Assembly: GCA_910584865.1 (NCBI GenBank)
Contig: CAJUCE010000001.1
Span: 1 to 64,000, forward strand
Reading direction: 5' to 3'
DNA from: an uncultured Acetatifactor sp.
Lineage (GTDB): Bacteria > Bacillota > Clostridia > Lachnospirales > Lachnospiraceae
DNA: 64,000 bases
Part shown: piece after piece, positions 18,106 through 26,990 of the stretch
Numbering within the stretch: position 1 is the first letter of the stretch
Layout: every line of letters starts with the position of its first letter
Program-made: the position numbers and the translations under genes
Notes under the pieces: generated by a model
Seen by the model: the letters and a program-made list of their open reading frames with translations, nothing else
Database searches by the model: none
What the model was told of the DNA's origin: nothing

Positions 18106-19360
18106 TCTGGGACTGAAGCTGATGTCCGTCATTTTGGCGGTGGTTCTGTGGTTTTTGGTGGTTATGATCAATAACCCGAAAGATTCCGTAACCTTTTCCG
18201 GAATACCTGTGACATTGGTAAACACGGAGCTGCTGGACAAAGAGAATAAGGTCTATGAAGTAGAGAACAATACGGACAGAGTGCGGGTCACGGTGGAAGC
18301 GCCAAAAAATGTAATTGATCAGCTGCGCTCTACCGACATTGTGGCGGAAGCGGATGTGAGCAGACTGACGGAAGTGAATACCATTGCCATCAACTGCTCT
18401 GTATTGAATGAAAATGTGGAGATCAGCAGCGTCACCAGCAATCCGGAGTTGGTGCAGCTCAGTGTGGAGGATCGAGCCAGCAAGTGGGTGAACGTGCAGT
18501 GCAATCCGGTGGGAGAAGTTGCGGAAGGATACATGGTATCCGAAACCAGCAGCGACCAGACCCGAATAGAAGTCAGCGGGCCCAAATCCGTGGTGGACCA
18601 GATCAAGAATGTGAGACTGGAGATGGATGTTACCGGAGCGACGTCGAATGTATCCGGAAGTGTGGATATTTGTTTTTATGATGCGGAAGGGAATGTGGTG
18701 GATGACTCCCGCCTTTCCAAGAATGCAGATAATATGCATATGGAAGTGAAGGTATTGGCAAAGAAGGAGGTACCGCTGGAGATTAAGGTAACAGGCGAGC
18801 CTGCGGAGGGATATCTGGCCACAGGGGTAGTGAAGTGCGAGCCTTCCAAGGTGATGATAGCCGGACCTGAATCCGCATTGGCGGATTATAATCGTATTGT
18901 GATCAATCTGGATATAACGGGAGAGAGCGAGACGGTGGAAAATAAGTCCTTTAATATCAGTTCCTATCTGCCGAATAATTTCATGTTGGCGGACAGCGAG
19001 GTTGACGGAAAAGCTTCCGTGACAGTCTATATTGAAGAGACGGAAGAGCGGACGATGATCATTCCCCAGCCTAATATTGCCGTAACCAATATGCCAGACG
19101 GCTTTGGTCTGGAATTTCTGGAGGGGCAGGGAAGTCACCGGCTGCGGATTTCCGGTCTGCATGATGCGGTTTATGCAATCGAACAGAGTTCTGTTCAGGC
19201 GACTCTGGACATCGCTTCGTGGATGCGGAACCGGAATATTAACGAATTGACCCCGGGAAAGTATGATATTCCGCTGCAGTTCAATCTTCCGCGGGATGTG
19301 AATCAGGAAAATGAAGTAAATGTCAAAGTGGAAATCGTCGATTTAGAGGAGGATGAATAG
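18038..19360 (+). CDS. cdaR: CdaR / YbbR-domain regulator of CdaA
   Basis: A single-pass protein of about 440 aa with an N-terminal membrane anchor (LKLMSVILAVVLWFLVV) and four consecutive extracytoplasmic YbbR repeats; GPKSVVDQI and GPESALADY mark two of them. It modulates CdaA activity in the membrane. ATG 18038 follows GGAG six bases upstream and lies inside the end of cdaA; ATG 18026 is an in-frame alternative. The long overlap with cdaA points to translational coupling. The C-terminus ends in an acidic EEDE tail four bases before glmM. Confidence 0.93.
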   Translation: MRKADTDVKEKIRKRVGKRLLNNLGLKLMSVILAVVLWFLVVMINNPKDSVTFSGIPVTLVNTELLDKENKVYEVENNTDRVRVTVEAPKNVIDQLRSTDIVAEADVSRLTEVNTIAINCSVLNENVEISSVTSNPELVQLSVEDRASKWVNVQCNPVGEVAEGYMVSETSSDQTRIEVSGPKSVVDQIKNVRLEMDVTGATSNVSGSVDICFYDAEGNVVDDSRLSKNADNMHMEVKVLAKKEVPLEIKVTGEPAEGYLATGVVKCEPSKVMIAGPESALADYNRIVINLDITGESETVENKSFNISSYLPNNFMLADSEVDGKASVTVYIEETEERTMIIPQPNIAVTNMPDGFGLEFLEGQGSHRLRISGLHDAVYAIEQSSVQATLDIASWMRNRNINELTPGKYDIPLQFNLPRDVNQENEVNVKVEIVDLEEDE

Positions 19361-19363
19361 GAA

Positions 19364-20713
19364 ATGGCCAGGTTATTTGGAACAGACGGCGTAAGGGGGA
19401 TTGCCAATGAGGAACTGACCCCTTTGCTGGCGATGCAGCTGGGGCAGGCAGGAGCCTATGTCCTGACGAAAGAAAAGGCACATAAGCCCACTATCATGGT
19501 GGGATGCGATACCCGAATTTCCGGAGATATGCTTGCCAATGCTTTGATGGCAGGGGCCTGCTCAGTAGGAGCGAATTGCGTATATGTGGGAATACTTCCC
19601 ACTCCGGCGGTGGCTTATCTGACCCAGAAGTACAAGGTGGATGCGGGAGTCGTGATCTCCGCCTCCCACAATCCGGTGGAATTCAACGGGATCAAATTTT
19701 TTGACGCGGACGGTTATAAGCTGCCGGATGCACTGGAGGATGAAATCGAGAGCCTGATTACCCACAATATGCCGGGGATCAAATTTCCTACCGGTACTGC
19801 GGTGGGGAAGATCAAATACCGCACCGATGCCAGAGAAGAATATATCAATCATGCCATACAGACTGTTCCGGTGGATTTGAGCGGTATCAAAATCGTAGTG
19901 GACTGCGCGGAGGGCGCGGCGCACTATACATCCGTAGAGGCCCTGAAGGAGCTGGGTGCATCCGTGGTGGCAATTCATAACAATCCTGACGGCGCCAATA
20001 TCAATTCGAACTGCGGGTCCACCCATATGGCGGAATTGCAGGCCAGGGTGGTTTTTGAGAAAGCAAATATCGGCCTGGCATTTGACGGCGATGCCGACAG
20101 ACTGCTGGCGGTGGATGAAAACGGAGAGATCGTGGACGGCGATCAGATTATGGCCATCGTCGGAAATTACATGAAGGAAAAGAGACAGCTGAAAAAGGAT
20201 ACCATCGTCGCCACCATTATGAGTAATCTGGGTTTCTTCCTGATGGGAAAGGAAAGAGGGCTGACAATAGAGCAGACAAAGGTAGGAGACCGCTATGTGC
20301 TGGAGCGCATGAGGGAAATTGGCGCCAGCCTGGGAGGCGAGCAGTCAGGACATATTATTTTTCTGGATGAAAATACCACGGGAGACGGTTTGCTGAGCGC
20401 ACTGCATCTGCTTCAGGTGCTGGTGGATACAGGCAGAAGTCTGTCCCAGCTGGCGGAGGTAATGGAAGTACTGCCCCAGGCTCTGGTGAATGCGAAGGTG
20501 GCGAACCACAAGAAAGAGAAATACATGGAGTATCCTGTGATTGCCGAAGCAGTCAAAAAGCTGGAGCAGAAATTCGCCGGAGAGGGCAGAGTTCTGATCA
20601 GACCTTCCGGAACAGAACCTCTGGTGAGAGTGATGATAGAAGGCAAAGAGCAGCAGGTTATCCGGCAGGAAGCGGAAAAGCTGGCCAATCTGATTCAAGA
20701 TGTTATGTTTTAA
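19364..20713 (+). CDS. glmM: phosphoglucosamine mutase
   Basis: Converts glucosamine-6-phosphate to glucosamine-1-phosphate on the way to UDP-GlcNAc, feeding both peptidoglycan and the surface polysaccharides encoded downstream. It is 449 aa with the phosphoserine at Ser101 in ISASHNP, the metal loop DGDADR (about residues 240-245), the sugar-binding loop GGEQSGH and the phosphate-binding RPSGTEPLVR near the C-terminus. ATG 19364 lies four bases after the cdaR stop. GlmM is also a known binding partner and inhibitor of CdaA in this operon type. Confidence 0.98.
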   Translation: MARLFGTDGVRGIANEELTPLLAMQLGQAGAYVLTKEKAHKPTIMVGCDTRISGDMLANALMAGACSVGANCVYVGILPTPAVAYLTQKYKVDAGVVISASHNPVEFNGIKFFDADGYKLPDALEDEIESLITHNMPGIKFPTGTAVGKIKYRTDAREEYINHAIQTVPVDLSGIKIVVDCAEGAAHYTSVEALKELGASVVAIHNNPDGANINSNCGSTHMAELQARVVFEKANIGLAFDGDADRLLAVDENGEIVDGDQIMAIVGNYMKEKRQLKKDTIVATIMSNLGFFLMGKERGLTIEQTKVGDRYVLERMREIGASLGGEQSGHIIFLDENTTGDGLLSALHLLQVLVDTGRSLSQLAEVMEVLPQALVNAKVANHKKEKYMEYPVIAEAVKKLEQKFAGEGRVLIRPSGTEPLVRVMIEGKEQQVIRQEAEKLANLIQDVMF

Positions 20714-20746
20714 GTATGTTTCAGTATATTTCTATGCATTTTAAGC

Positions 20747-20775
20747 TTGTATTTCAGGGATAGTCATGGTATCCT
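20747..20775 (+). promoter_or_regulatory. sigma-A-type promoter for ptsH
   Basis: TTGTAT (20747-20752), a 17-nt spacer, then TATCCT (20770-20775) preceded by TGG, an extended -10. It sits in the glmM-ptsH gap, about 55 bases before the ptsH start. Confidence 0.6.
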
Positions 20776-20828
20776 AAAAGAGAAGGTATTGCTGCTTTAT
20801 GGGGAAAAATAGATTGGAGGAAGGAAAA

Positions 20829-21092
20829 ATGGTAAGTCAGAAAGTTGTGATCAAAAATCCTACTGGCTTGCATCTGAGACCGGCAGGAATTTTGTGTAAG
20901 GAAGCAATGCAATTTAAAGCGTTAATTACATTTCAGTTTCGGGACGGCACTGCGAATGCCAAAAGCGTATTGAGCGTATTGGGAGCCTGCGTGAAGAGCG
21001 GCGACGAGATCGAGTTTACCTGTGAGGGAGAAGACGAGCAGGAGGCCCTGGAAGCGCTGGTGAGGGCTGTGGAAAACGGACTGGGCGAATGA
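20829..21092 (+). CDS. ptsH: HPr phosphocarrier protein
   Basis: An 87-aa PTS phosphocarrier. His15, which takes phosphate from enzyme I, is in NPTGLHLRPAG. Ser46, the HPr-kinase site used for CcpA-dependent catabolite control, is in ANAKSVLSV. Both are present, so this is HPr and not Crh, which lacks the histidine. ATG 20829 follows GGAGGAAGG. An in-frame ATG at 20799 would add ten residues with no ribosome-binding site and is rejected. It is a single gene between its own promoter and a strong terminator, and no ptsI is adjacent. Confidence 0.93.
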   Translation: MVSQKVVIKNPTGLHLRPAGILCKEAMQFKALITFQFRDGTANAKSVLSVLGACVKSGDEIEFTCEGEDEQEALEALVRAVENGLGE

Positions 21093-21101
21093 TAAAAAGG
21101 G

Positions 21102-21136
21102 ACCGGGATGCGGGGCGGCATCCCGGTTTGTTTTAT
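21102..21136. terminator. bidirectional rho-independent terminator
   Basis: ACCGGGATGC (21102-21111) pairs perfectly with GCATCCCGGT (21118-21127) over 10 bp. A TTGTTTTATT tract follows on the + strand. On the minus strand the same stem is followed by CCCTTTTTATC. It serves ptsH and the convergent lipoprotein gene. Confidence 0.9.
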
Positions 21137-21223
21137 TCACACGGGCAGCTAAAAGAAATATGTCAGCAAAGGCTGACGGGTACCCGGCGCGCGGGCAGCG
21201 GAGAAAGGCATTTCGCTATTCGA

Positions 21224-22375
21224 TTAGCGGAATGTAAAATTGTCTCCTTCTGCCACAACGCAGATCATGGTCTTTCCGGTATTCAGAAAGATTTCATTTC
21301 CGTAATCATCAAAGTATTTGGTGGCGGCGTAGTCGCTGTTTTTCTCCCAGGTGACATGAATTCCTTTCCCGTTAGTGAAGAACCATCCGTCCCTGGTGGT
21401 GTCGTGACACTGGAAGGCCAGATATTCTTCGCCCAGATCCTCGGACTTGGTATACTGGACCAGGATATTTTTGAAAGTCAGCTGCTGACCGTTGGCTCCG
21501 TCCGTGTGGGGACCGTCGGTACTGCCGGAGAGGTGCTGGGAGCGATAATAGAGTCCGTCGTCTTCGTTATACTCAAAATAGCATCTGGTCAGCGGGTAAC
21601 AGCCGGACATGTCAATGTAAGTGGCATTTTTGGCGTTTTTATCATACTGGCTCAGGGTGTTGGGGTTCAGCTTGGTGGCAAACTGAAAGTGGGTTTTGTC
21701 GATGAAATCTCTATAACTCAGAGAGTAGCCTTTCTGGCGGATCACCTCGGCCAGCCCGGCTCCGGTAGCATAGGCATTGTGGGGGGAGGAGCGGTCATCG
21801 GAACGGAAAAAAGCAGCGGAATCCGCCCCTGTGAGGCCGTCTATATTTTGCGTATCCGGTGCGGCAATCAGTTCATTGATGAAAAAGGGCCCGCCCAGAT
21901 GGACTATGAAGGCATCCCATTCGAAAGCCCAGTAGGCATAATAAGCCCGCAGGCTTCGGATATTGCCGATTTTCTCCAGATGCTGCCAGTCTTCGTAGAT
22001 TGCCATGAGCCTGGTCATACGGCCCTCTACATTCGCCTCATAGAGAATGGATGCTTCAGACAGGCTGTAATGGGGGATGGCTCCGCTTTCATTGGGGATC
22101 ATCACGGCGATAGGGCGGGTGGAAGCCACATCGGCATCTACCCATTCATTTGTAAGGAAGCTGCGTACCATTCCTTCCCGGGGCGGCCGGGAGTCGTCTT
22201 CTGTGATGATTTCCGAAGGTATGGGTTCTGAAACGGAAGGCGATGGGGGCGCTGTAGTGTCGGAAACAGGACTGGATTCGGGGATGATCAGACTCGGTGC
22301 ATCTTCTTCCTGCCCGCAGGCCGTTAAAATTACCAGAATGGTAAATAGCAAAAGGTATATTTTTATTTTTCTCAT
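21224..22375 (-). CDS. DUF3048 family lipoprotein (YerB-like)
   Basis: The only minus-strand gene. It is 383 aa with a signal peptide and lipobox (LTACG, Cys near residue 20), a Ser/Pro/Thr-rich linker (about 25-60) and then the two-part DUF3048 region with ARPIAVMIPNESGAIPHYSLS and a terminal GNDFTF-like strand (here GDNFTFR). It is expected on the outer face of the membrane; the biochemical role of the family is not established. The start follows AGGAGAT on the minus strand. Its 3' end shares a bidirectional terminator with ptsH. Confidence 0.88.
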   Translation of the reverse strand: MRKIKIYLLLFTILVILTACGQEEDAPSLIIPESSPVSDTTAPPSPSVSEPIPSEIITEDDSRPPREGMVRSFLTNEWVDADVASTRPIAVMIPNESGAIPHYSLSEASILYEANVEGRMTRLMAIYEDWQHLEKIGNIRSLRAYYAYWAFEWDAFIVHLGGPFFINELIAAPDTQNIDGLTGADSAAFFRSDDRSSPHNAYATGAGLAEVIRQKGYSLSYRDFIDKTHFQFATKLNPNTLSQYDKNAKNATYIDMSGCYPLTRCYFEYNEDDGLYYRSQHLSGSTDGPHTDGANGQQLTFKNILVQYTKSEDLGEEYLAFQCHDTTRDGWFFTNGKGIHVTWEKNSDYAATKYFDDYGNEIFLNTGKTMICVVAEGDNFTFR

Positions 22376-22575
22376 AGTTGATCTCCTGTTTATTCATACA
22401 CTTCAGTGCATATGCAGCCGGAAGTTAATATAATTTATTATTTCACTGTAGCTTTTTACAAAACAGATATTTCTATTCTACCATAAAAACCTGGGATAGT
22501 CATCTTGATAGAGGCAAAATTAAGAATTATTTATAGTTATTTGCAGCAGAAATGGAAAATAATGGAATTCCGGGC

Positions 22576-22604
22576 TTGCAGATTATGAAGGAAGACTGTA
22601 TACT
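22576..22604 (+). promoter_or_regulatory. sigma-A-type promoter for GT2 gene
   Basis: TTGCAG (22576-22581), an exact 17-nt spacer and TATACT (22599-22604), about 50 bases upstream of the ATG at 22658. It lies in the 282-base divergent gap after the lipoprotein gene; the rest of that gap is AT-rich with no other clear signal. Confidence 0.7.
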
Positions 22605-22657
22605 GTAGATAAACAAACAGGGAATACAAGATAGTCATAAAAGGAGAAGGCAAGTTC

Positions 22658-23587
22658 ATGAGCCTGTTAAGCGTGATTGTTCCATGTTACAACGAAGAAG
22701 AAAATGTGCCTCTATTTTATGAAGAGCTATTGAAGACAGAGCCTTTTTTCAGGGAGAGAGAGATTGAAGTGGAAATCCTCTATGTGGATGACGGCTCCGG
22801 AGACAGGACAGTGGAGGAGGTGAAGAAGCTTCGGGAGAAGGATGAGCGGGTACATCTGGTATCCTTTTCCAGGAACTTCGGTAAGGAGGCCGCCATGTAT
22901 GCCGGTCTGGAGCTTTCGGGAGGAGACTATGTGGTAATGATGGATGTGGATCTGCAGGATCCGCCGTCGCTGCTTCCGGAGATGTTTCTCCAGCTGGGAC
23001 AGGGATATGACTCCGTTGCCACGAGACGGGTTTCCCGGAAAGGGGAGCCCCCGGTGCGAAGCTTCTTTGCGAGGATGTTCTATAGACTGATGAAGAAGAT
23101 TTCGAAAACGGAAATCATGGACGGAGCCAGGGACTATCGTCTGATGACACGGCAGATGGTGGATGCAATTCTGTCCATGAAGGAATATAACCGGTTTACG
23201 AAAGGAATTTTCGGATGGGTCGGATTCAAGACCAGATGGCTGGAATATGAGAATGTGGAGCGTGTCAGGGGTGAGACCAAGTGGAATTTCTGGAAGCTGT
23301 TTCTGTATTCCCTGGACGGAATTACCGCTTTTTCCACAGCGCCTCTGATGCTGGCATCGGTGGTAGGCGTGTTTTTCTGCATTGTGGCATTTTTGATGAT
23401 TCTATTCATTATTGTCAGGAAGCTGATGTTTGGAGACCCGGTATCGGGCTGGCCCTCTCTGGTCTGCATTATCCTGATGACCAGCGGCGTACAGTTTTTC
23501 TGTACGGGGATATTGGGCCAATACCTGGCAAAGACATACATGGAAGTAAAGCGGCGTCCCATTTATCTGGTGAGGGAGCGCCTTTAA
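22658..23587 (+). CDS. GT2 glycosyltransferase, DPM1/GtrB-like
   Basis: A 309-aa family 2 glycosyltransferase with an N-terminal GT-A domain (IVPCYNEEENVP, the nucleotide-binding YVDDGSGDRT, then DVDLQDPP carrying the metal-binding DXD). Two C-terminal membrane helices (about residues 230-255 and 268-292) anchor it. This architecture transfers a sugar from a nucleotide donor to undecaprenyl phosphate, as GtrB, ArnC and YkoT-type enzymes do. ATG 22658 follows AAAGGAGAAGG. It has its own promoter and no adjacent flippase. The sugar is unknown. Confidence 0.9.
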   Translation: MSLLSVIVPCYNEEENVPLFYEELLKTEPFFREREIEVEILYVDDGSGDRTVEEVKKLREKDERVHLVSFSRNFGKEAAMYAGLELSGGDYVVMMDVDLQDPPSLLPEMFLQLGQGYDSVATRRVSRKGEPPVRSFFARMFYRLMKKISKTEIMDGARDYRLMTRQMVDAILSMKEYNRFTKGIFGWVGFKTRWLEYENVERVRGETKWNFWKLFLYSLDGITAFSTAPLMLASVVGVFFCIVAFLMILFIIVRKLMFGDPVSGWPSLVCIILMTSGVQFFCTGILGQYLAKTYMEVKRRPIYLVRERL

Positions 23588-23626
23588 AGGTCTTAGCCTT
23601 CTCATACCGCTGAGACTTTCTCAATA

Positions 23627-23654
23627 TTGACATATATGGAAGTTTCTATATGTA
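23627..23654 (+). promoter_or_regulatory. candidate promoter with overlapping inverted repeat
   Basis: TTGACA (23627-23632) with TATGTA (23649-23654) at a 16-nt spacing. The inverted repeat CATATA (23631-23636)/TATATG (23647-23652) spans the spacer and both hexamers, where a repressor would block polymerase. It precedes the Spo0A-domain gene by about 45 bases. Confidence 0.5.
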
Positions 23655-23698
23655 TCTTGCAGTGAAGAAGCAGCAATCCATTAGAAAGGGGAATTCGC

Positions 23699-24076
23699 GT
23701 GGAGATTACTGCTATAAAAGATTGTGAACTTGAGAAGTATATAACTAATATTATGTTAGACGTTGGAGTACCGGCTCATTTGAAAGGGTATCATTATCTG
23801 AGAGATGCGATTTTGCTGACTGGCAGGAATATGGAAGTAGTAAGCAGTGTCACAAAAATGCTATATCCTGCGATTGCCAGAAGATTTAAGACAACGGATC
23901 AGAAAGTAGAACGTGCCATACGTAACGCCATTGAAGTATCTTGGAACAGAGGGAATATGAAAACTTTCGAGGAGATGTTTGGATATTCCGCGTCGTCAGG
24001 CAGAACCAGACCTACGAACAGTGAGTATATAGCGCGTATCGCAGATAAGGTTCGGCTTGATATTAAGGCCATGTAA
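23699..24076 (+). CDS. stand-alone Spo0A C-terminal DNA-binding domain protein
   Basis: 125 aa, corresponding almost entirely to the Spo0A effector domain: HLKGYHYLRDAI, then MLYPAIARRFKTTDQKVERAIRNAIEVSW. The receiver half of Spo0A, with its phosphorylatable aspartate, is absent. GTG 23699 follows GAAAGGGG. It has its own promoter, an overlapping dyad and a terminator, so it is a single-gene unit. It probably binds DNA near Spo0A-like sites and could act constitutively or compete with Spo0A at promoters. It sits at the upstream boundary of exopolysaccharide cluster 1. That it regulates the cluster is an inference. Confidence 0.9.
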   Translation: MEITAIKDCELEKYITNIMLDVGVPAHLKGYHYLRDAILLTGRNMEVVSSVTKMLYPAIARRFKTTDQKVERAIRNAIEVSWNRGNMKTFEEMFGYSASSGRTRPTNSEYIARIADKVRLDIKAM

Positions 24077-24132
24077 TGTGTACGAAAGATGCAACAGGTG
24101 ACTGAATGGGCTTCTCACTGCGAGAATAGAAG

Positions 24133-24162
24133 GCAGCCGGATTAATTTCCGGCTGCTTTTGT
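24133..24162 (+). terminator. rho-independent terminator
   Basis: GCAGCCGG (24133-24140) pairs perfectly with CCGGCTGC (24149-24156) around an 8-nt loop and is followed by TTTTGT. It ends the Spo0A-domain gene. Confidence 0.88.
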
Positions 24163-24190
24163 GGACTTAATTGAATAAGTGTGATAAAAT
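24162..24190 (+). promoter_or_regulatory. candidate promoter of exopolysaccharide cluster 1
   Basis: TGGACT (24162-24167), a 17-nt spacer and TAAAAT (24185-24190) preceded by TGA, an extended -10. It directly follows the terminator and sits about 20 bases before the first cluster gene. Confidence 0.5.
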
Positions 24191-24211
24191 GCTTGTTAAA
24201 GAAGTCAGAAG

Positions 24212-25183
24212 ATGGAAAAAGAGGAAAATATGGTGAAAAATATACAGGCGGGAGATTATCTGATTACCGGAGAAGCCATTTTTATCGGATTGGCGGAGGC
24301 GGTGCATCTGGCAGGGGTGGTATTTGGCTTTAGCTTCAGCCGCTGTGCCCTGCTGCTGGGCGCAGGAATCGCGGCAGCCGTGGCGGCAGGCGGTATAACG
24401 CTGTTTTTGCTTCGCAGGCGCAGGAAGGAGAAGGACGGCAGCGGGACGGGGCTGGCCGGAAAATGGCGTGCTGCCTCCGGCGGGGAGAAGATTTTATACG
24501 GCATATTTTCGTTCCTGTTTCTTTCGCAGCTTATTTTTCTCTGTGTGGGAAATACTGTATATCGCGGGGGAGACATGACTGTGGAGACGGTAGGAAGCTT
24601 TTTGACCGCCGATGCTATTTACCAGGTGAATCCTATGACCGGTGCGCCTTATACTTTGGGGATTCCCTCCAGGCTGAAAATCCTATGTCTGCCCACACTT
24701 TACGGGAGCATCTGCAAGTGGACAGGCCTGAGTCCGGCGGCTGTGGTCTGGAGGGGCGTTCCGATTGTTATCCTGTGCAGCTGTTATGCGGCTTTCGGGC
24801 TGTTGGCGCAGAGCCTGTTTCCGGAGAATGGGGAGCAGGGCAGAGGGATAAAGCGGACCGTTTTTATGACGATTGTGTCACTTCTTTTGTGGGCAGGGGC
24901 TTACCAAAATGGTATGGACGGATTTAATCTGCTATGCTGCGGCTGGAGGGGCGTGACGATCCGCAATGTAGTTTTGCTGCCCTGGCTGCTGTCCTTATGC
25001 CTGCGGAGGAACTGGGGGATGGCTGTGCTGTGTATTCTGGCGGAAGCCTGTATCGTATGGACACTGTATGGCTGCGGAGCCTGTCTGTTTATGGCGGCAG
25101 GGATGGCCGTTTTGCAGTTCTTGGACAGGCGTTTTTGGGGAAAAGGGAAAGCGGGACAGATTGAACGGAAGGGTATGAGATGA
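24212..25183 (+). CDS. polytopic membrane protein (DUF6077-like), N-terminal half?
   Basis: A 323-aa protein with about eight hydrophobic helices and a conserved-looking extracytoplasmic loop, GGDMTVETVGSFLTADAIYQVNP. That loop and the RLKILCLPTLY segment recall the DUF6077 membrane proteins of Lachnospiraceae polysaccharide loci, though I am not certain of the family. ATG 24212 is used; ATG 24230 has a better-spaced GAGG. It ends one base before the next gene, which lies in another frame and continues with more membrane helices. The two could therefore be halves of one frameshifted gene. It is the first gene of cluster 1; the function is unknown. Confidence 0.7.
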   Translation: MEKEENMVKNIQAGDYLITGEAIFIGLAEAVHLAGVVFGFSFSRCALLLGAGIAAAVAAGGITLFLLRRRRKEKDGSGTGLAGKWRAASGGEKILYGIFSFLFLSQLIFLCVGNTVYRGGDMTVETVGSFLTADAIYQVNPMTGAPYTLGIPSRLKILCLPTLYGSICKWTGLSPAAVVWRGVPIVILCSCYAAFGLLAQSLFPENGEQGRGIKRTVFMTIVSLLLWAGAYQNGMDGFNLLCCGWRGVTIRNVVLLPWLLSLCLRRNWGMAVLCILAEACIVWTLYGCGACLFMAAGMAVLQFLDRRFWGKGKAGQIERKGMR

Positions 25184-25184
25184 C

Positions 25185-26141
25185 ATGACAGAATTGCTTC
25201 ATAACGCATGGTCCGGGTGGACCGGCTATATGGATAGCGGGAAATTGGCTGCATTGCTGCTGGCAGTATTGCTGTATTTGTGGTTTTGCAGGAAGGAGAA
25301 AGAGAATCTGCCGTTGCTGCTCTACACTTCGGTGATGACTGTTTGCTGTATCCTGCCGGTGACAGCAGCCTTGCTGATGCTGTATCAGACAAAATTCTAC
25401 AACTATGAATGGATATGGAGCTTGGTGCCGTTGACGGTAGTGACGGCCTACGGGATCACCCTCTTCCTTGTGAAGGTGTGGGAGACAGAGCAAAAAGGAA
25501 AGCGGAAAGATTGTATAGTGGTAACCGTATTGGCGGTAGCGGCGATCCTCTTCTGCGGCAGTATGGGGGGAGATATATGGGACCGGAGTGAAGAGCGGGA
25601 AGAACGGCTGCAGGCCGGTGAAGTGCTGGATCGGATTTCCCGGCGATACACCGGAAGCGGGGTGTGTCTTTGGGGGCCCAGGGAGGTTATGGAATATGCC
25701 AGAGAAAAGGATGCCTCTGTCACGCTTCCCTATGGAAGAAATATGTGGGATCATTTTCTGGACGGATATGCTTATGATACCTACAAAGAAGAATTGATCC
25801 TGATGGAACAATGGATGGATCAGGTGAGAAGAGGGGGAGAGGGAGATCTGAAGGTGCGGATTTCGGAGGAAGCGGCGGAGGCGGGCGCTGAACAGAAGGC
25901 GGCCTCAGCTTCAGGCGCTGTACAGGAAGATGCCCCGGAGGATATGGAACGGGTAGTCAAATTGGAGGAATGTGTGCAGACCGCATTGGCGGAGGGTGTG
26001 AACTGTATTCTGCTGCCGGACAGTGCCAGGCCGGATATCGTACAGCGCGTGGAGAAGGTTCTGGGAGTCCGCGGGGTGGAAATGGCACATTTTTGGGTAT
26101 TTTATACCGGCGAAGAGGAAATCGATGAACGGAATGATTAG
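25185..26141 (+). CDS. membrane protein with large extracytoplasmic domain
   Basis: 318 aa. About four hydrophobic helices (residues 18-35, 45-65, 75-96 and 108-122) are followed by a roughly 190-residue soluble region rich in Glu and Ala, including a low-complexity AEAGAEQKAASASGA stretch. I do not recognise a domain in the soluble part. ATG 25185 follows GGAAGGG at a long spacing of about 12 bases, so translation may depend on the preceding gene. It may be the continuation of the upstream ORF after a frameshift. It overlaps the following GT2 gene by 17 bases. Confidence 0.65.
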   Translation: MTELLHNAWSGWTGYMDSGKLAALLLAVLLYLWFCRKEKENLPLLLYTSVMTVCCILPVTAALLMLYQTKFYNYEWIWSLVPLTVVTAYGITLFLVKVWETEQKGKRKDCIVVTVLAVAAILFCGSMGGDIWDRSEEREERLQAGEVLDRISRRYTGSGVCLWGPREVMEYAREKDASVTLPYGRNMWDHFLDGYAYDTYKEELILMEQWMDQVRRGGEGDLKVRISEEAAEAGAEQKAASASGAVQEDAPEDMERVVKLEECVQTALAEGVNCILLPDSARPDIVQRVEKVLGVRGVEMAHFWVFYTGEEEIDERND

Positions 26142-26883
26142 CATTATTGTACCGGTGTACAATGTGGAAAAATATATCGGGGAAACCATAGATTGTGTGA
26201 TTGCCCAGACGTATGAGGATTGGGAGCTTCTTCTGGTGGAAGATTGCAGCAGCGACGGCACAGCGGAGCGGATTGTGCAGATTATGGAGGAGGAGAAGGA
26301 TCCGAGGATTCGTTTGCTGAGGCAGCTTTCCAATCAGGGAGCCGCCATGGCCAGGAACAGGGGACTTAAGGAGGCCGGGGGAAGATATATCGCCTATCTG
26401 GATGCGGATGATTTGTGGGCGCCGGGGAAGTTGGAGCGGGAGCTGCAGTTTATGAGGGAAAAGGATGCAGCTTTTGTTTTCACCGGATATGAATTTGCGG
26501 ACGGGCAGGGACAGGGTACGGGAAAAATCGTCCGGGTACCGGCGACGCTGAATTACAGACAGGCACTGAGCAATACCACGATCTTTACATCTACGGTAAT
26601 GTTTGATACGGAAAAGATCGGCAGGGATCAATTGGAGATGCCCCGGATCAAAAGCGAAGATACGGCGCTGTGGTTTCAGGTACTCCGCAGCGGCTATCTG
26701 GCTTGGGGATTGGATGAGAATCTGGTGCGGTACAGGCGGATGGGGGGGACACTTTCATCGAATAAGCTGGAGGCTCTGCGCCGGATCTGGAATCTGTACC
26801 GTCGCCGGGAGGGGTTAAGCCTGTGGCGCAGTGCGTACCATTTCTGTTTCTGGGCCGTACGGGCAGTGAAGCGGAGAGTATAG
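26125..26883 (+). CDS. GT2 glycosyltransferase
   Basis: A 252-aa cytosolic GT-A enzyme. SIIVPVYNVEKYI opens the fold, LLVEDCSSDGTAE binds the nucleotide, and YLDADDLWAPGKLE holds the DXD and following loop. SEDTALWFQ resembles the catalytic-base region of the family. ATG 26125 follows GAAGAGGAA and restarts within the end of the preceding gene; the longer upstream frame is not conserved. It presumably adds one sugar to the cluster 1 lipid-linked repeat unit; donor and acceptor are unknown. Confidence 0.9.
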   Translation: MNGMISIIVPVYNVEKYIGETIDCVIAQTYEDWELLLVEDCSSDGTAERIVQIMEEEKDPRIRLLRQLSNQGAAMARNRGLKEAGGRYIAYLDADDLWAPGKLERELQFMREKDAAFVFTGYEFADGQGQGTGKIVRVPATLNYRQALSNTTIFTSTVMFDTEKIGRDQLEMPRIKSEDTALWFQVLRSGYLAWGLDENLVRYRRMGGTLSSNKLEALRRIWNLYRRREGLSLWRSAYHFCFWAVRAVKRRV

Positions 26884-26990
26884 ACGAAAGCGCGCAGCCG
26901 CATATTCACGAAGGAGCTTTAAGAGAAAAACGCCTTGAGGCGAAGAAAGCAGAATGAGCTTGTTCGGGCGTGTAGTAGAGGAGAAGCGAT

